From Sinorhizobium garamanticum (GTDB lineage: Bacteria; Pseudomonadota; Alphaproteobacteria; Rhizobiales; Rhizobiaceae), in assembly GCF_029892065.1 (NCBI RefSeq), contig NZ_CP120373.1, positions 1,116,001-1,180,000 on the forward strand: a stretch of DNA of 64,000 nt, given 5' to 3'. Shown here piece after piece: positions 17,064 to 25,307 of the stretch (the first letter of the stretch is position 1; each line of letters begins with the position of its first letter). A model generated the notes under the pieces. The model was not told the DNA's origin. It did no database searches and worked only from the letters and a program-made list of their open reading frames with translations. The position numbers and the translations under genes are program-made.

Positions 17064-17531
17064 ATGAAGGTGATTCGCATCGACGGTCACTTCGATCGCT
17101 TCGAAGAATTGCTGGCGCTGATCCTCGCATCCTTCGCCTATATGGACGGACGGATCGATCCACCCTCCTCGGCACGTGCGCTGACGCCGGAAACGCTCCG
17201 TCGAAAGGTCGAAGACGAGATTGCCTTCGTTGCCCTCGCCGAGCGCGATCTCGTCGGCTGCGTGTTCTGCAAGCCGGAACCGGATTGCCTCTATATCGGC
17301 AAGCTCGCCGTCGCGCCCTGGTCACAACGCAAGGGCGCGGGGCGGCTGCTTCTCGCCGCCGCCGAAGAAGCGGCGCGCGAACTGAAACTTCCCGCCCTGC
17401 GGCTGCAGACGCGCATCGAGCTTTCCGAGAATCACGGGACGTTTGCGGCCTGGGGTTTCGTCGAGACCGGCCGTTCGGCCCATCCGGGCTTCACCCGCCC
17501 GACGTCGATCGAAATGCGGAAAAGCCTGTAG
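17064..17531 (+). CDS. GNAT-family N-acetyltransferase
   Basis: 155 residues with the GNAT acetyl-CoA fold. LYIGKLAVAPWSQRKGAGRLLL (near residues 72-93) is motif A, with the R/Q-x-x-G-x-G/A pyrophosphate loop. The C-terminal beta bulge NHGTFAAWGFVETGRSAHPGF is typical. The ATG lies 9 bases after the moeB stop behind GAGGGG, so the two are probably cotranscribed. The acetyl acceptor is unknown. Confidence 0.88.
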   Translation: MKVIRIDGHFDRFEELLALILASFAYMDGRIDPPSSARALTPETLRRKVEDEIAFVALAERDLVGCVFCKPEPDCLYIGKLAVAPWSQRKGAGRLLLAAAEEAARELKLPALRLQTRIELSENHGTFAAWGFVETGRSAHPGFTRPTSIEMRKSL

Positions 17532-17588
17532 CGTTGGGACGACGCAAATCCGGACGGAGAGCCGTTACACACTTTTCCTGGATTTGCT

Positions 17589-18593
17589 CTAATCCCGCCC
17601 CGGCAGCACGCGATCCGGCGGGCGGTGACCGTCGAAGAAGGTGCGGATATTGATCACCACCTTTTCACCCATGTCGATACGGCCTTCGAGGGTCGCGGAG
17701 CTCATGTGGGGCAGGAGCACCACCTTGCCTTCGCCCGCGAGCTTGACGAGTTTGGGGCTGACCGCCGGCTCGTTCTCGAAAACGTCGAGCCCGGCCCCGG
17801 CGATCTTGCCTTCCCTGATGCACTTGATCAGCGCCGTCTCGTCGATGATGCCGCCGCGCGCGGTGTTGACGATGTAGCTGTCCGGCCGCATCAGCGCGAG
17901 GCGGCGCGCCGACAGCAAATGGAACGTCGCGGGCGTCGAGGGGCAGTTCACCGAGACGATATCGACGCGGGCAAGCATCTGGTCGAGGCTGTCCCAATAG
18001 GTCGCCTCGAGCATTTCCTCGGTCTCGGGCTTGACCCGGTGGCGGTTGTGATAGTGGATCGAAAGTCCGAAGGCCTTGGCGCGGCGGGCGACGGCGGTGC
18101 CGATCCGGCCCATGCCGACGATACCGATGCGTTTGCCGGCAATACGGCGGCCAAGCATCCAGGTCGGCGACCAGCCCGCCCACTCCCCCTTGCGATCGGT
18201 CAGGATCTGCGCACCCTCAGCGAGACGCCGCGGCACCGCGAGGATGAGCGCCATGGTCATGTCGGCCGTGTCTTCGGTAAGCACATTCGGGGTGTTGGTG
18301 ACGGTAATGCCCCTTCGAGCGGCCGCGTCGACATCGATGTTGTCGACACCGTTCGAGAAGGCGGCAATCAGCCGCAACTGTGGCCCCGCCTGCTCGATCA
18401 ACGCAGCGTCTATGCGGTCCGTCACCGTCGGCACGAGCACATCGACCCGCTTGACCGCGGCAACCAGCTCCGGCTGGGTGCGCGGCGTGTCGTCGACATT
18501 CAGCTCTGCGTCGAAGAGTTCGCGCATGCGGGTTTCGACGACATCCGGCAGTTTCCGGGTGATGTAGACCGTTGGCTTCTTCTTGCTTGTCAT
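17589..18593 (-). CDS. D-isomer-specific 2-hydroxyacid dehydrogenase (glyoxylate/hydroxypyruvate reductase type)
   Basis: An NAD(P)-dependent reductase of 2-oxoacids, 334 residues. The Rossmann motif GIVGMGRIGTAVARR is near residue 155. The catalytic Arg lies in NTARGGIID near 240, Glu in DVFENEPAV near 270, and His in LPHMSSATLEGR near 293. The PHMSSAT form of the His motif is typical of the glyoxylate/hydroxypyruvate reductase branch. The start MTSKKKPTVYITRKLP at 18593 is used because the longer frame to 18710 is not family-like. It is convergent with the GNAT gene and divergent from the SH3-domain gene. Confidence 0.9.
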   Translation of the reverse strand: MTSKKKPTVYITRKLPDVVETRMRELFDAELNVDDTPRTQPELVAAVKRVDVLVPTVTDRIDAALIEQAGPQLRLIAAFSNGVDNIDVDAAARRGITVTNTPNVLTEDTADMTMALILAVPRRLAEGAQILTDRKGEWAGWSPTWMLGRRIAGKRIGIVGMGRIGTAVARRAKAFGLSIHYHNRHRVKPETEEMLEATYWDSLDQMLARVDIVSVNCPSTPATFHLLSARRLALMRPDSYIVNTARGGIIDETALIKCIREGKIAGAGLDVFENEPAVSPKLVKLAGEGKVVLLPHMSSATLEGRIDMGEKVVINIRTFFDGHRPPDRVLPGRD

Positions 18594-18777
18594 CGCTATG
18601 CGCGGCCCTCGTTCACGGGTCCTTAACCAAGTTGGGTGATAGTTTCTCCCTGTAGTCGCAATTTCTACCAGACCCGGTGGCGAAGACAATTGAAAGTCAC
18701 TGCCTGACACCGGATTTGCACCCCAAGCCGACGGGCCAGATCAAAGTGCGCCTTCAAGGCTTCGCTGCTATCGAAAA

Positions 18778-19329
18778 ATGAGCTTCGTCATGCGTGATGT
18801 CGTTTCCAGCTTCTCGACCGTGTTGGTAGCCGCCTGCATCGGGATGGCCATGATGACCTCCGGCGCCTTCGCACAGGCGGCGAAAGGTGCGAGCGGCCTG
18901 CCGCTGCCGCGCTTCGTCAGCCTGAAGGCGAAGAGCGTCAACTTACGAATCGGACCAAGCCTCGACTACGCAGTAGCCTTCCGCTACCTCAAGTCGGGCG
19001 TGCCGGTGGAAATCATCCAGGAATACGACAACTGGCGCCGCATCCGCGACGCGGACGGGACGGAGGGCTGGGTGAACCAGGCGCTTCTTTCCGGCGACCG
19101 GACCGCACTGGCCGCCCCGTGGATGCGCGGCAAGGGCGAAGGCATATTCGTCAACCTCCGCCGCGATCCTCAAAGCACGGCGCCGATCGTGGCGCGGATA
19201 GAGCCGGGCGTCATGCTGCAGATCGGCGAATGCAATGGCGATTGGTGCCATGCTGAAACGCAAGGCGTCGAAGGCTGGATCGCTCAAGGCGAGATCTGGG
19301 GCGCCTATCCGGGCGAAGCGTTCAAGTAG
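18778..19329 (+). CDS. exported protein with two bacterial SH3-like domains
   Basis: 183 residues. The signal peptide runs to about residue 33 (VLVAACIGMAMMTSGAFA, then QAAKG). Two SH3-type repeats of the DUF1058/SH3_4 kind follow: KAKSVNLRIGPSLDYAVAF with DNWRRIRDADGTEGWV, and GIFVNLRRDPQSTAPIVARI with GDWCHAETQGVEGWI. The paired Cys near CNGDWC could be redox-active or structural. Such domains often bind peptidoglycan or partner enzymes in the periplasm. ATG at 18790 is an alternative start. Confidence 0.85.
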   Translation: MSFVMRDVVSSFSTVLVAACIGMAMMTSGAFAQAAKGASGLPLPRFVSLKAKSVNLRIGPSLDYAVAFRYLKSGVPVEIIQEYDNWRRIRDADGTEGWVNQALLSGDRTALAAPWMRGKGEGIFVNLRRDPQSTAPIVARIEPGVMLQIGECNGDWCHAETQGVEGWIAQGEIWGAYPGEAFK

Positions 19330-19388
19330 AACGCTTAAGGCCGGCGATGGCCGTCAGTTCGCGTAAAACGAGCAAGGCGCGTCGAAAG

Positions 19389-19910
19389 TTATGGCTTTGT
19401 TGACTTTCGGCCAGATTCGAGCTTCGAAATCAGGTCGGCAACGACTTCATCGACGCCCTTCGTCGCAGTGTCTATAACGAGCGGACGCGGCCCCCAATCT
19501 TCGTAGACTCGATCGATTGTCTCTTTCCACGTTGGTTTTGATAGCCCCTCAACATCGGTCACCCGAGTCTCTACCCGCCGGCGATGTTCCGCCTTGTCCG
19601 AGCAAATGACCTCCACCTCGACGGCTGGTGTCGCCGATCGCTCTGCTACCGATAGCCAAGCGTCTCTAGTCACGCGTAGGCCGTTGACGGAATCCGCGAT
19701 GACCGTGTGGCCGAGGTTGAGATTGTCCTCAGCCACCCCGTAAGCAGCCATATATCCTGCCGGTCCGACGTCCGAGCTTGCGGCACCCGAAGCCCGAATG
19801 CTCTGCTCGATCGTATCGACGCGCACATGCACTGCGCGCAGCAGCTTCGCTAAGGCACGAGCAATTGTCGTTTTCCCGGTTCCCGGCAGGCCACCCAAAA
19901 TAATGAGCAT
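19389..19910 (-). CDS. P-loop kinase / AAA-type small ATPase of unknown substrate
   Basis: A 173-residue single-domain P-loop protein resembling adenylate- or gluconate-kinase-like enzymes and zeta-toxin-like kinases. Walker A is GGLPGTGKTTIARALAK at residues 6-22. RVDTIEQSIR near residue 32 occupies the substrate-side Asp position. VIADSVNGLRVTRDAWLSVAE near 80 resembles the second acidic strand, and an Arg-rich lid (HRRRVETRVTD) lies near 115. It starts at MLIILGG (19910) behind GGAAG; the GTG at 19955 would run into the adenosine kinase intergenic region. Base composition is slightly more AT-rich than the neighbours. It probably phosphorylates a small molecule. Confidence 0.75.
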   Translation of the reverse strand: MLIILGGLPGTGKTTIARALAKLLRAVHVRVDTIEQSIRASGAASSDVGPAGYMAAYGVAEDNLNLGHTVIADSVNGLRVTRDAWLSVAERSATPAVEVEVICSDKAEHRRRVETRVTDVEGLSKPTWKETIDRVYEDWGPRPLVIDTATKGVDEVVADLISKLESGRKSTKP

Positions 19911-19958
19911 GGATAGATGCTTCCAACGATCGTGAAGACCGCACTTGGCCGACACGTA

Positions 19959-20951
19959 TCAGACGAGGCCCGCTTCCTTGGCGGCAGTGGCAAGCGATAT
20001 CATCGGACGCGGACCGATCTGCCCGATCACGATGCCGGCGGACAGATTGCCGAGCTTGCTGCAGACTTCCAGCGAGCGCCCCGATGTGTAACCGTGGAGG
20101 AACCCGGCCGCATAGAGATCGCCGGCACCGGTCGTGTCGACCACCTGCTCGATGGCGTTTGCCCTGACGCGCACACGCTCGTCTCCACGAATGACGACCG
20201 AGCCCTCTTCGCTGAGCGTCACCGCCGCCAGTTTGCAGTCCTTCGCGAGCGCCTTGAGCGCGAGATCGAAATCCTCCGTCTCGTAAAGAGCCAGGGCTTC
20301 CTGCCTGTTGGCAAAAACGATGTCCACGGTGCCGGAGCGCATCAGGTCGAGGAACTCGTCGCGATAGCGATGGACACAGAAGCTGTCCGAGAGCGTCATC
20401 GCCATTTCGCGGCCGTTGGCGTGAGCGATTCGAGCCGCCGCGCGGATCGCATCCTTGGCGCGCGGCGGGTCCCACAGATAGCCTTCGAAATAGGTGACCT
20501 TGGATTGGGCGACCACATCCTCCTCGACGTCTTCAGGGCCGAGTTCGACGCAGGCGCCGAGATAGGTGTTCATCGACCGCTCGCCGTCTTCCGTCACGAA
20601 GATCATCGAGCGTGCGGTCGGCGGTAGACTTTGCAGCGGCTTCGTCTGGAAATAGACGCCCTGCGCCCGGATATCGTGCGTGAAAATGTCGCCGAGCTGG
20701 TCACTGGCGATCTTGCCGAAATAGGCCGCCCGCCCGCCCAGGCTCGCGACACCGGCCGCCGTGTTGCCGGCGCTACCGCCGGAAGCCTCAACCGCCGGGC
20801 CCATCCGCGAATAGAGCAATTCGGCCCGATCCGCGTTGATGAGGTTCATCGCGCCCTTGATGATGCCGTTCTCCACAAGAAAGCTGTCATCGCAGCGCGC
20901 AATGATATCGACGATCGCGTTGCCGATCGTCAGCACATCGTATTTTGTCAT
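19959..20951 (-). CDS. PfkB-family sugar/nucleoside kinase, probable adenosine kinase
   Basis: 330 residues of the ribokinase (PfkB) fold. The N-terminal Gly motif GGSAGNTAAGVASLGGRAAYFGKI is near residue 58, and the C-terminal anion-hole/catalytic motif DTTGAGDLYAAGF is near residue 270, with GAGD carrying the base. The opening (YDVLTIGNAIVDIIARCDDSFL) and overall sequence resemble alphaproteobacterial adenosine kinases, which salvage adenosine to AMP. This would complement the nucleoside genes near the right end of the window. The substrate is inferred. Confidence 0.82.
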   Translation of the reverse strand: MTKYDVLTIGNAIVDIIARCDDSFLVENGIIKGAMNLINADRAELLYSRMGPAVEASGGSAGNTAAGVASLGGRAAYFGKIASDQLGDIFTHDIRAQGVYFQTKPLQSLPPTARSMIFVTEDGERSMNTYLGACVELGPEDVEEDVVAQSKVTYFEGYLWDPPRAKDAIRAAARIAHANGREMAMTLSDSFCVHRYRDEFLDLMRSGTVDIVFANRQEALALYETEDFDLALKALAKDCKLAAVTLSEEGSVVIRGDERVRVRANAIEQVVDTTGAGDLYAAGFLHGYTSGRSLEVCSKLGNLSAGIVIGQIGPRPMISLATAAKEAGLV

Positions 20952-21021
20952 GAACTCCGTCCGGTTTCCTGAAATGACCGGTTTCCGTTAATACCGGTTT
21001 TCCGGCCATTTGGAAGTCACT

Positions 21022-21057
21022 ACTGCGCCGCGCGCCTCCGATTTAAGGCACATGCGG
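21022..21057 (+). repeat. RIME-like fragment
   Basis: ACTGCGCCGCGCGCCTCCG and GATTTAAGGCACATGCGGTAG retain both ends of the mosaic with the middle deleted. Confidence 0.45.
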
Positions 21058-21076
21058 TAGGCGAAAATGCATGTAA

Positions 21077-21502
21077 TCAGGCCGGCAGCGCCCCGACGTC
21101 GTAGGCGGCAGCAAATTCCGCAGTCGGCGGAATGGGCTTGATGATATCGATCATGACGCCGTTTGGGTCGGCGGTGATGAAATGACGTTGGCCGAAGTCC
21201 TCGTCGCAGATCGGCTTGAGTATGGGAAGCCCTGCGGCCTGCACGTCGGTATAGACCTGGTCGGGATCGTCGACCTCGAAGTTCAGTAGCAAGCCACGAA
21301 CCGGCGCCCGCGACGCTTCCGGTATGGTTTCATGGCGATAGTCTACAATGGCGAGCGTCACATGCTCGTCCTCTGTTGATTGGAGATGCATGTACCAGTC
21401 GCTCGCGAAAAGCGCCTCGAAGCGGAAGTGCCTCATATAGAAATCCGACGTCGCCTGAACGTCGTTCGTCATGATGACCGGATAATAGCTCGTCGATTTC
21501 AT
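21077..21502 (-). CDS. VOC-family (glyoxalase/bleomycin-resistance fold) protein
   Basis: A 141-residue single-domain VOC protein: betaalphabeta repeats with [22 protein letters not shown] at the N-terminus and [17 protein letters not shown] near residue 115. Such proteins bind a metal or small ligand as dioxygenases, isomerases or sequestering proteins. The start at 21502 has a near-perfect GGAGGGAAAGT. It is divergent from a TetR gene and the two share two palindromic operators, so the TetR protein very likely controls it. Confidence 0.85.
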   Translation of the reverse strand: MKSTSYYPVIMTNDVQATSDFYMRHFRFEALFASDWYMHLQSTEDEHVTLAIVDYRHETIPEASRAPVRGLLLNFEVDDPDQVYTDVQAAGLPILKPICDEDFGQRHFITADPNGVMIDIIKPIPPTAEFAAAYDVGALPA

Positions 21503-21526
21503 ACTTTCCCTCCTGCCCTCTTTTTC

Positions 21527-21543
21527 ATACAATCTGTCTGTAT
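21527..21543. promoter_or_regulatory. TetR operator candidate 1
   Basis: ATACAATCTGTCTGTAT has inverted ATACA/TGTAT ends and lies 25 bases before the VOC gene start on its promoter side. It shares spacing and ends with operator 2. Confidence 0.6.
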
Positions 21544-21552
21544 CTAATTAAC

Positions 21553-21569
21553 ATACAGGCTGCATGTAT
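21553..21569. promoter_or_regulatory. TetR operator candidate 2, overlapping the TetR start codon
   Basis: ATACAGGC-T-GCATGTAT is a 17-bp palindrome (7 of 8 arm positions) reaching into the ATG at 21568. It is 26 bases centre to centre from operator 1, that is, about two and a half helical turns. Confidence 0.65.
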
Positions 21570-22161
21570 GCAACAGAGATCAACTCGACGCTCCAACCGA
21601 GATCGATCCGACGCCACACGAACCGCAATCCTCGACGCGGCCCGCGACCTCTTTGTCGTCCGCGGATACGCAGACACGGCAACACCCGACGTCGTTGCCG
21701 CAGCGGGGCTGACGCGCGGCGCGCTCTATCACCACTTCGAGGACAAGAAGGCGTTGTTTCGGGCTGTCGTTGAACGCGAGGCACGGGAGGTCGCCGCGGC
21801 AATCGAACAATCCGGCGACACCCGTCTCTCGCCGCGCGACGCGCTCGTCTCCGGCGCCGGCGCCTATTTCGACGCGATGGCGACGCCGGGCAGGGTGCGC
21901 CTGTTGTTGCTCGACGGCCCTGCCGTTCTCGGAGCGAACGAGGCGGCGGCGATCGACGCGGCACACGCGCGACGCACGCTGGAGGAAGGCCTGAAGGCCG
22001 CGATTGCGCCGCGCCGCATCGACAGCACGGTCCTGACCGCGACGGCAATACTGCTTTCCGCCGCCTTCGATCGCGCTGCAGTCGAGATCGAGGGGGGCGC
22101 CGCCCGTGCGGTCTATATGAATGTAATCACCGATCTGATCGACCGTCTGATCGCACCCTGA
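21568..22161 (+). CDS. TetR/AcrR-family transcriptional regulator
   Basis: 197 residues. The N-terminal HTH is TRTAILDAARDLFVVRGYADTATPDVVAAAGLTRGALYHHFEDKKALF broken over residues 17-63, the standard TetR form ending in YHHF-DK. The C-terminal ligand-binding part is helical, ending AVYMNVITDLIDRLIAP. The ATG at 21568 lies within an operator, so the mRNA would be nearly leaderless. It is predicted to repress itself and the divergent VOC gene. The inducer is unknown. Confidence 0.92.
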   Translation: MQQRSTRRSNRDRSDATRTAILDAARDLFVVRGYADTATPDVVAAAGLTRGALYHHFEDKKALFRAVVEREAREVAAAIEQSGDTRLSPRDALVSGAGAYFDAMATPGRVRLLLLDGPAVLGANEAAAIDAAHARRTLEEGLKAAIAPRRIDSTVLTATAILLSAAFDRAAVEIEGGAARAVYMNVITDLIDRLIAP

Positions 22162-22187
22162 AATCGCTGCCTCGCCGCAGTGAGATA

Positions 22188-22958
22188 TCAGCCGGCAATG
22201 GGAACGACCTGCGGCGGCAGTTCGACCAATGGGGCCGGTATATCGCAAGTTTTTTCCGGAGACTTGCAGAGATCGGCGATGACACAACGCTCGCATTCCG
22301 GCCGGCGTGCCTTGCACACGTAGCGGCCGTGCAGGATCAGCCAATGGTGGGCGTGGTAAAGATAGGCCTCGGGGATGACGCTGAGCAGATGCGCTTCCAC
22401 TTCGTCCGGCGTCCTGCCCGGCGCCAGGAGAATGCGATTGGCGATGCGGAAGATATGGGTGTCGACGGCGATCGTCGGTTGGCCGAAAGCCATCGACAAG
22501 ACGACATTGGCGGTCTTGCGCCCGACGCCCGGCAGGGTCACCAGTTCTTCCCGTGTCCGGGGTACCTCACCGCCGAAATCGGCAATCAGCTTCTCCGAGA
22601 GCGCGATGACGTTTTTCGCCTTGTTGCGGTAAAGCCCGATCGTCTTGATATAGTCCCGAAGCTTTTCCTCGCCCAATGCCAGCATCTTTTGCGGTGTATC
22701 GGCGACGGCAAAGAGCGCGCGCGTCGCCTTGTTGACGCCGGCGTCGGTTGCCTGGGCCGAAAGCGCGACCGCCACCACCAGCGTGAACGGATTGACGTGT
22801 TCGAGCTCGCCCCTCGGTTCCGGGCGCTGCACCGAGAAACGGCGAAAGATCTCTTCGACCTCGGCAGCGCTGTAGGCACTGCGCTGCCGCGCCAGGCGGA
22901 CCGGCGCAGCGTTCGATTTTGACGATTGTTTCGGCGATTTCAGCTTCACGTTTTTCAT
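22188..22958 (-). CDS. nth: endonuclease III (DNA glycosylase/AP lyase)
   Basis: Removes oxidised pyrimidines and nicks AP sites. Within 256 residues the helix-hairpin-helix LPGVGRKTANVVLSMAFG contains the catalytic Lys, with the catalytic Asp in AVDTHIFRIANR. The [4Fe-4S] ligands are arranged C-x6-C-x2-C-x5-C in CKARRPECERCVIADLC. A basic N-terminal extension (KNVKLKSPKQSSKSN) precedes the core. The start MKNVKLK at 22958 is chosen; upstream in-frame ATGs overlap the divergent DUF2244 gene. Confidence 0.95.
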   Translation of the reverse strand: MKNVKLKSPKQSSKSNAAPVRLARQRSAYSAAEVEEIFRRFSVQRPEPRGELEHVNPFTLVVAVALSAQATDAGVNKATRALFAVADTPQKMLALGEEKLRDYIKTIGLYRNKAKNVIALSEKLIADFGGEVPRTREELVTLPGVGRKTANVVLSMAFGQPTIAVDTHIFRIANRILLAPGRTPDEVEAHLLSVIPEAYLYHAHHWLILHGRYVCKARRPECERCVIADLCKSPEKTCDIPAPLVELPPQVVPIAG

Positions 22959-22980
22959 GCTGCATCTATAGTCATTGGTC

Positions 22981-23478
22981 ATGACCGAAGGCAACGCCGA
23001 GACCTCCATCAACGACCAGCCGATCTTCGCGGCCGAGCTTACGCCCTACCGTTCGCTCGGCCTCAAGGGTTTCAAGGTCCTTCTGATGATCGCAGGCGCG
23101 ATGAGCCTCATGCACATATTCGTGTTCCTGGTCATCGGTGCATGGCCGATCGTGTTCTTTTTCGGCCTGGACTTCGTCCTGCTCTTCGGCGCCTTCTGGC
23201 TCAACTATCGTTCCGCACGCGCCCGGGAAGAAGTCAGCGTCTCGCGGACCGACGTGTCGGTCAAGAAATTCACCCCATCGGGGAGAATGACCGAGCATCG
23301 CTTCAATCCCTTCTGGGCACGATTCAGCATCAAGCGGCACCAGGAGATCGGCATCGTCTCGATGTGGATCGGCGGCGGCGGCCGCCAGACGGACATCGGC
23401 TCCTTCCTCAATCGTGACGACCGCGAAACTTTCGCGCTGGCCTTTGCCCGTGCGCTCGCGACTGCCCGCGGGCGCTGA
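22981..23478 (+). CDS. DUF2244 integral membrane protein
   Basis: 165 residues with two adjacent membrane helices near residues 35-80 (FKVLLMIAGAMSLMHIFVFLVIGAWP and FFFGLDFVLLFGAFWLNY). A soluble C-terminal half follows with VSRTDVSVKKFTPSG and RETFALAFARALATARGR. This is the DUF2244 layout, of unknown function, often adjacent to nth as here. The ATG at 22981 is preferred to the in-frame TTG at 22975. Confidence 0.82.
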   Translation: MTEGNAETSINDQPIFAAELTPYRSLGLKGFKVLLMIAGAMSLMHIFVFLVIGAWPIVFFFGLDFVLLFGAFWLNYRSARAREEVSVSRTDVSVKKFTPSGRMTEHRFNPFWARFSIKRHQEIGIVSMWIGGGGRQTDIGSFLNRDDRETFALAFARALATARGR

Positions 23479-23590
23479 CTTTGAAACGCAATTGCGGGCT
23501 CTTCCTGGCGCTGCTCTGCACCGACGCGCACAAGAATCGGGTGGTTATCCGCTCGCCACATGATTACCTGTAGGCTGACAGGAGGCGATC

Positions 23591-24463
23591 ATGAACGTTG
23601 TTACATCCATTCCGACCGATATCACTCCCGAAGGCACCGATTACGATACGGTCAGCCGCGTGATCGAGATGCTGACGGAGGACTACCGCGATCAGCCATC
23701 GCTTGAAACCGTCGCCCGACGCCTCGGCCAGTCGCCGACGCAGTTGCAAAAAACCTTCACCCGCTGGGCGGGCCTGTCGCCCAAGGCCTTTCTCCAGGCG
23801 GTGACGCTCGATCACGCCAAACGGTTGCTGCGCCAGGAGGACATGCCGTTGCTCGAGACCAGCATCGAGGTGGGCCTGTCCGGTCCCAGCCGGCTGCACG
23901 ACCTCTTCGTCACGCACGAGGCGATGTCGCCCGGCGAATGGAAGGCGCGCGGCGCCGGATTGACCATTCGCTACGGCTTCCATCCCTCGCCCTTCGGAAC
24001 CGCGCTCGTCATGGTCACCGAACGTGGCCTTGCCGGACTTGCCTTTGCCGATTCCGGCGAGGAACGGTCGAGCTTCGACGACATGGCCCGTCGGTGGCCG
24101 CAGGCGAGCTATGTCGAGGACAGTGCGGCAACGGCGCGTTATGCCGCCCGCATCTTTAATCCGGAGCGCTGGTGTGCGGAGGAGCCGCTGCGCATCTTCC
24201 TCATCGGCTCGGATTTCCAGATCCGGGTATGGCAGGCACTGCTCAACATCCCGCTTGGGAAAGCGACCACCTATTCGAAGATCGCCGACGAGATCGGCCA
24301 GCCGACCGCGTCGCGCGCCGTCGGCGCGGCCGTCGGACGCAACCCGATTTCCTTCGTCGTGCCCTGCCACCGCGCGCTCGGCAAGAGCGGCGATCTCACC
24401 GGCTACCACTGGGGCCTGACGCGCAAGCGCGCGATCCTCGGCTGGGAAGCGGGCAAGGCGTGA
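23591..24463 (+). CDS. Ada-like HTH / O6-methylguanine-DNA methyltransferase
   Basis: A 290-residue DNA alkyl-transferase. An AraC-type HTH occupies residues 20-110 (LETVARRLGQSPTQLQKTFTRW, then GLSGPSRLHDLF). The MGMT domain follows, with the active-site PCHR near residue 257 preceded by RNPISFVV, and the helix-turn ASRAVGAAVGRN. The N-terminal methylphosphotriester zinc domain of E. coli Ada is missing, so this protein cannot sense phosphotriester damage that way. AGGAGGCGATC precedes the ATG. Lesion transfer to Cys is the expected suicidal reaction. Whether it also regulates transcription is uncertain. Confidence 0.9.
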   Translation: MNVVTSIPTDITPEGTDYDTVSRVIEMLTEDYRDQPSLETVARRLGQSPTQLQKTFTRWAGLSPKAFLQAVTLDHAKRLLRQEDMPLLETSIEVGLSGPSRLHDLFVTHEAMSPGEWKARGAGLTIRYGFHPSPFGTALVMVTERGLAGLAFADSGEERSSFDDMARRWPQASYVEDSAATARYAARIFNPERWCAEEPLRIFLIGSDFQIRVWQALLNIPLGKATTYSKIADEIGQPTASRAVGAAVGRNPISFVVPCHRALGKSGDLTGYHWGLTRKRAILGWEAGKA

Positions 24464-24516
24464 CGTGATAGGGTACCAGCGGCCGAATGCAGGATACGTC
24501 TTTCCGCCTGCGGATC

Positions 24517-24627
24517 GCCCCTCATCCGCCTGCCGGCACCTTCTCCCCGCACGCGGGGCGAAGGAAACTCGCGGCCTCGTCTCAGTTCCCTCTCCCCGCC
24601 TGCCGGGAGAGGGCTAGGGTGAGGGGC
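24517..24627. repeat. dispersed palindromic repeat (CCCTCATCCG type)
   Basis: GCCCCTCATCCGCCTGCCGG, CTTCTCCCCGC, CTCTCCCCGCCTG and GGGTGAGGGGC form nested inverted repeats. Related copies lie at 37802-37914 and 39254-39352. Such intergenic palindromes are common in Rhizobiales. This copy sits downstream of both flanking convergent genes and may serve as a bidirectional terminator. Confidence 0.75.
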
Positions 24628-24644
24628 AATCGCTCCTCAATGCA

Positions 24645-25280
24645 TTAATGCGCGGCGGACATGTCGCCGAGCACTTCCTTCGACGCAACCGTTGAATCGG
24701 CGTTCAGCTTGTAGACCATCGGCACCCCGGTCGCGAGGTTGAGCTTGAGGATCTGTTCCTTAGTCAACTTGTCGAGCACCATGACGAGCGAGCGCAGCGA
24801 GTTGCCGTGGGCAGCGATCAGCACCTTCTGGCCCGAAAGAACGCGCGGCAGGATATCGGTAAGATAGTAAGGCCAGACGCGCGCGCCGGTGTCGCGCAGG
24901 CTCTCGCCGCCCGGCGGCGGGACGTCGTAGGAGCGGCGCCAGATATGCACTTGCTCCTCGCCCCATTTGGCACGCGCGTCGTCCTTGTTGAGGCCGGAAA
25001 GGTCGCCGTAGTCGCGCTCGTTCAACGCCTGGTCGCGAATGGTTTCGAGCGAGGACTGGCCGACGGCGTCGAGAACGAACTGGCAGGTGCGCTGGGCGCG
25101 GATAAGGGATGAGGTGAAGGCGATGTCGAACTTGATGCCGTACTCGGCGAGCGCCTTGCCGCCAGCTTTCGCTTCCTCGACGCCGAGCTCGGTCAGGTCC
25201 GGATCGCGCCAGCCGGTGAACAGGTTCTTCAGGTTCCAATCGCTCTGACCATGCCGAACGAGGACGAGGGTGCCGCTCAT
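24645..25280 (-). CDS. gpmA: 2,3-bisphosphoglycerate-dependent phosphoglycerate mutase
   Basis: Interconverts 3- and 2-phosphoglycerate in glycolysis and gluconeogenesis. 211 residues, with the phosphohistidine motif [10 protein letters not shown] at the N-terminus (His near residue 9), [10 protein letters not shown] near 88, [14 protein letters not shown] near 115 and the second His in [10 protein letters not shown] near 157. It is slightly shorter than the E. coli enzyme, as is usual in alphaproteobacteria. GAGGAAAT precedes the ATG. It lies 27 bases after dapB on the same strand. Confidence 0.95.
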   Translation of the reverse strand: MSGTLVLVRHGQSDWNLKNLFTGWRDPDLTELGVEEAKAGGKALAEYGIKFDIAFTSSLIRAQRTCQFVLDAVGQSSLETIRDQALNERDYGDLSGLNKDDARAKWGEEQVHIWRRSYDVPPPGGESLRDTGARVWPYYLTDILPRVLSGQKVLIAAHGNSLRSLVMVLDKLTKEQILKLNLATGVPMVYKLNADSTVASKEVLGDMSAAH

Positions 25281-25307
25281 TTCATTTCCTCTTGAAAGAT
25301 TTGAGTG

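Noticed and set aside
19389..19910. Zeta-toxin-like kinase of a toxin-antitoxin pair
   Set aside because: The P-loop fold is compatible, but no small antitoxin gene lies next to it and the neighbours are housekeeping genes.
24517..24627. Possible CRISPR or tandem-repeat array
   Set aside because: The repeated blocks are nested inverted repeats, not regularly spaced direct repeats with spacers.
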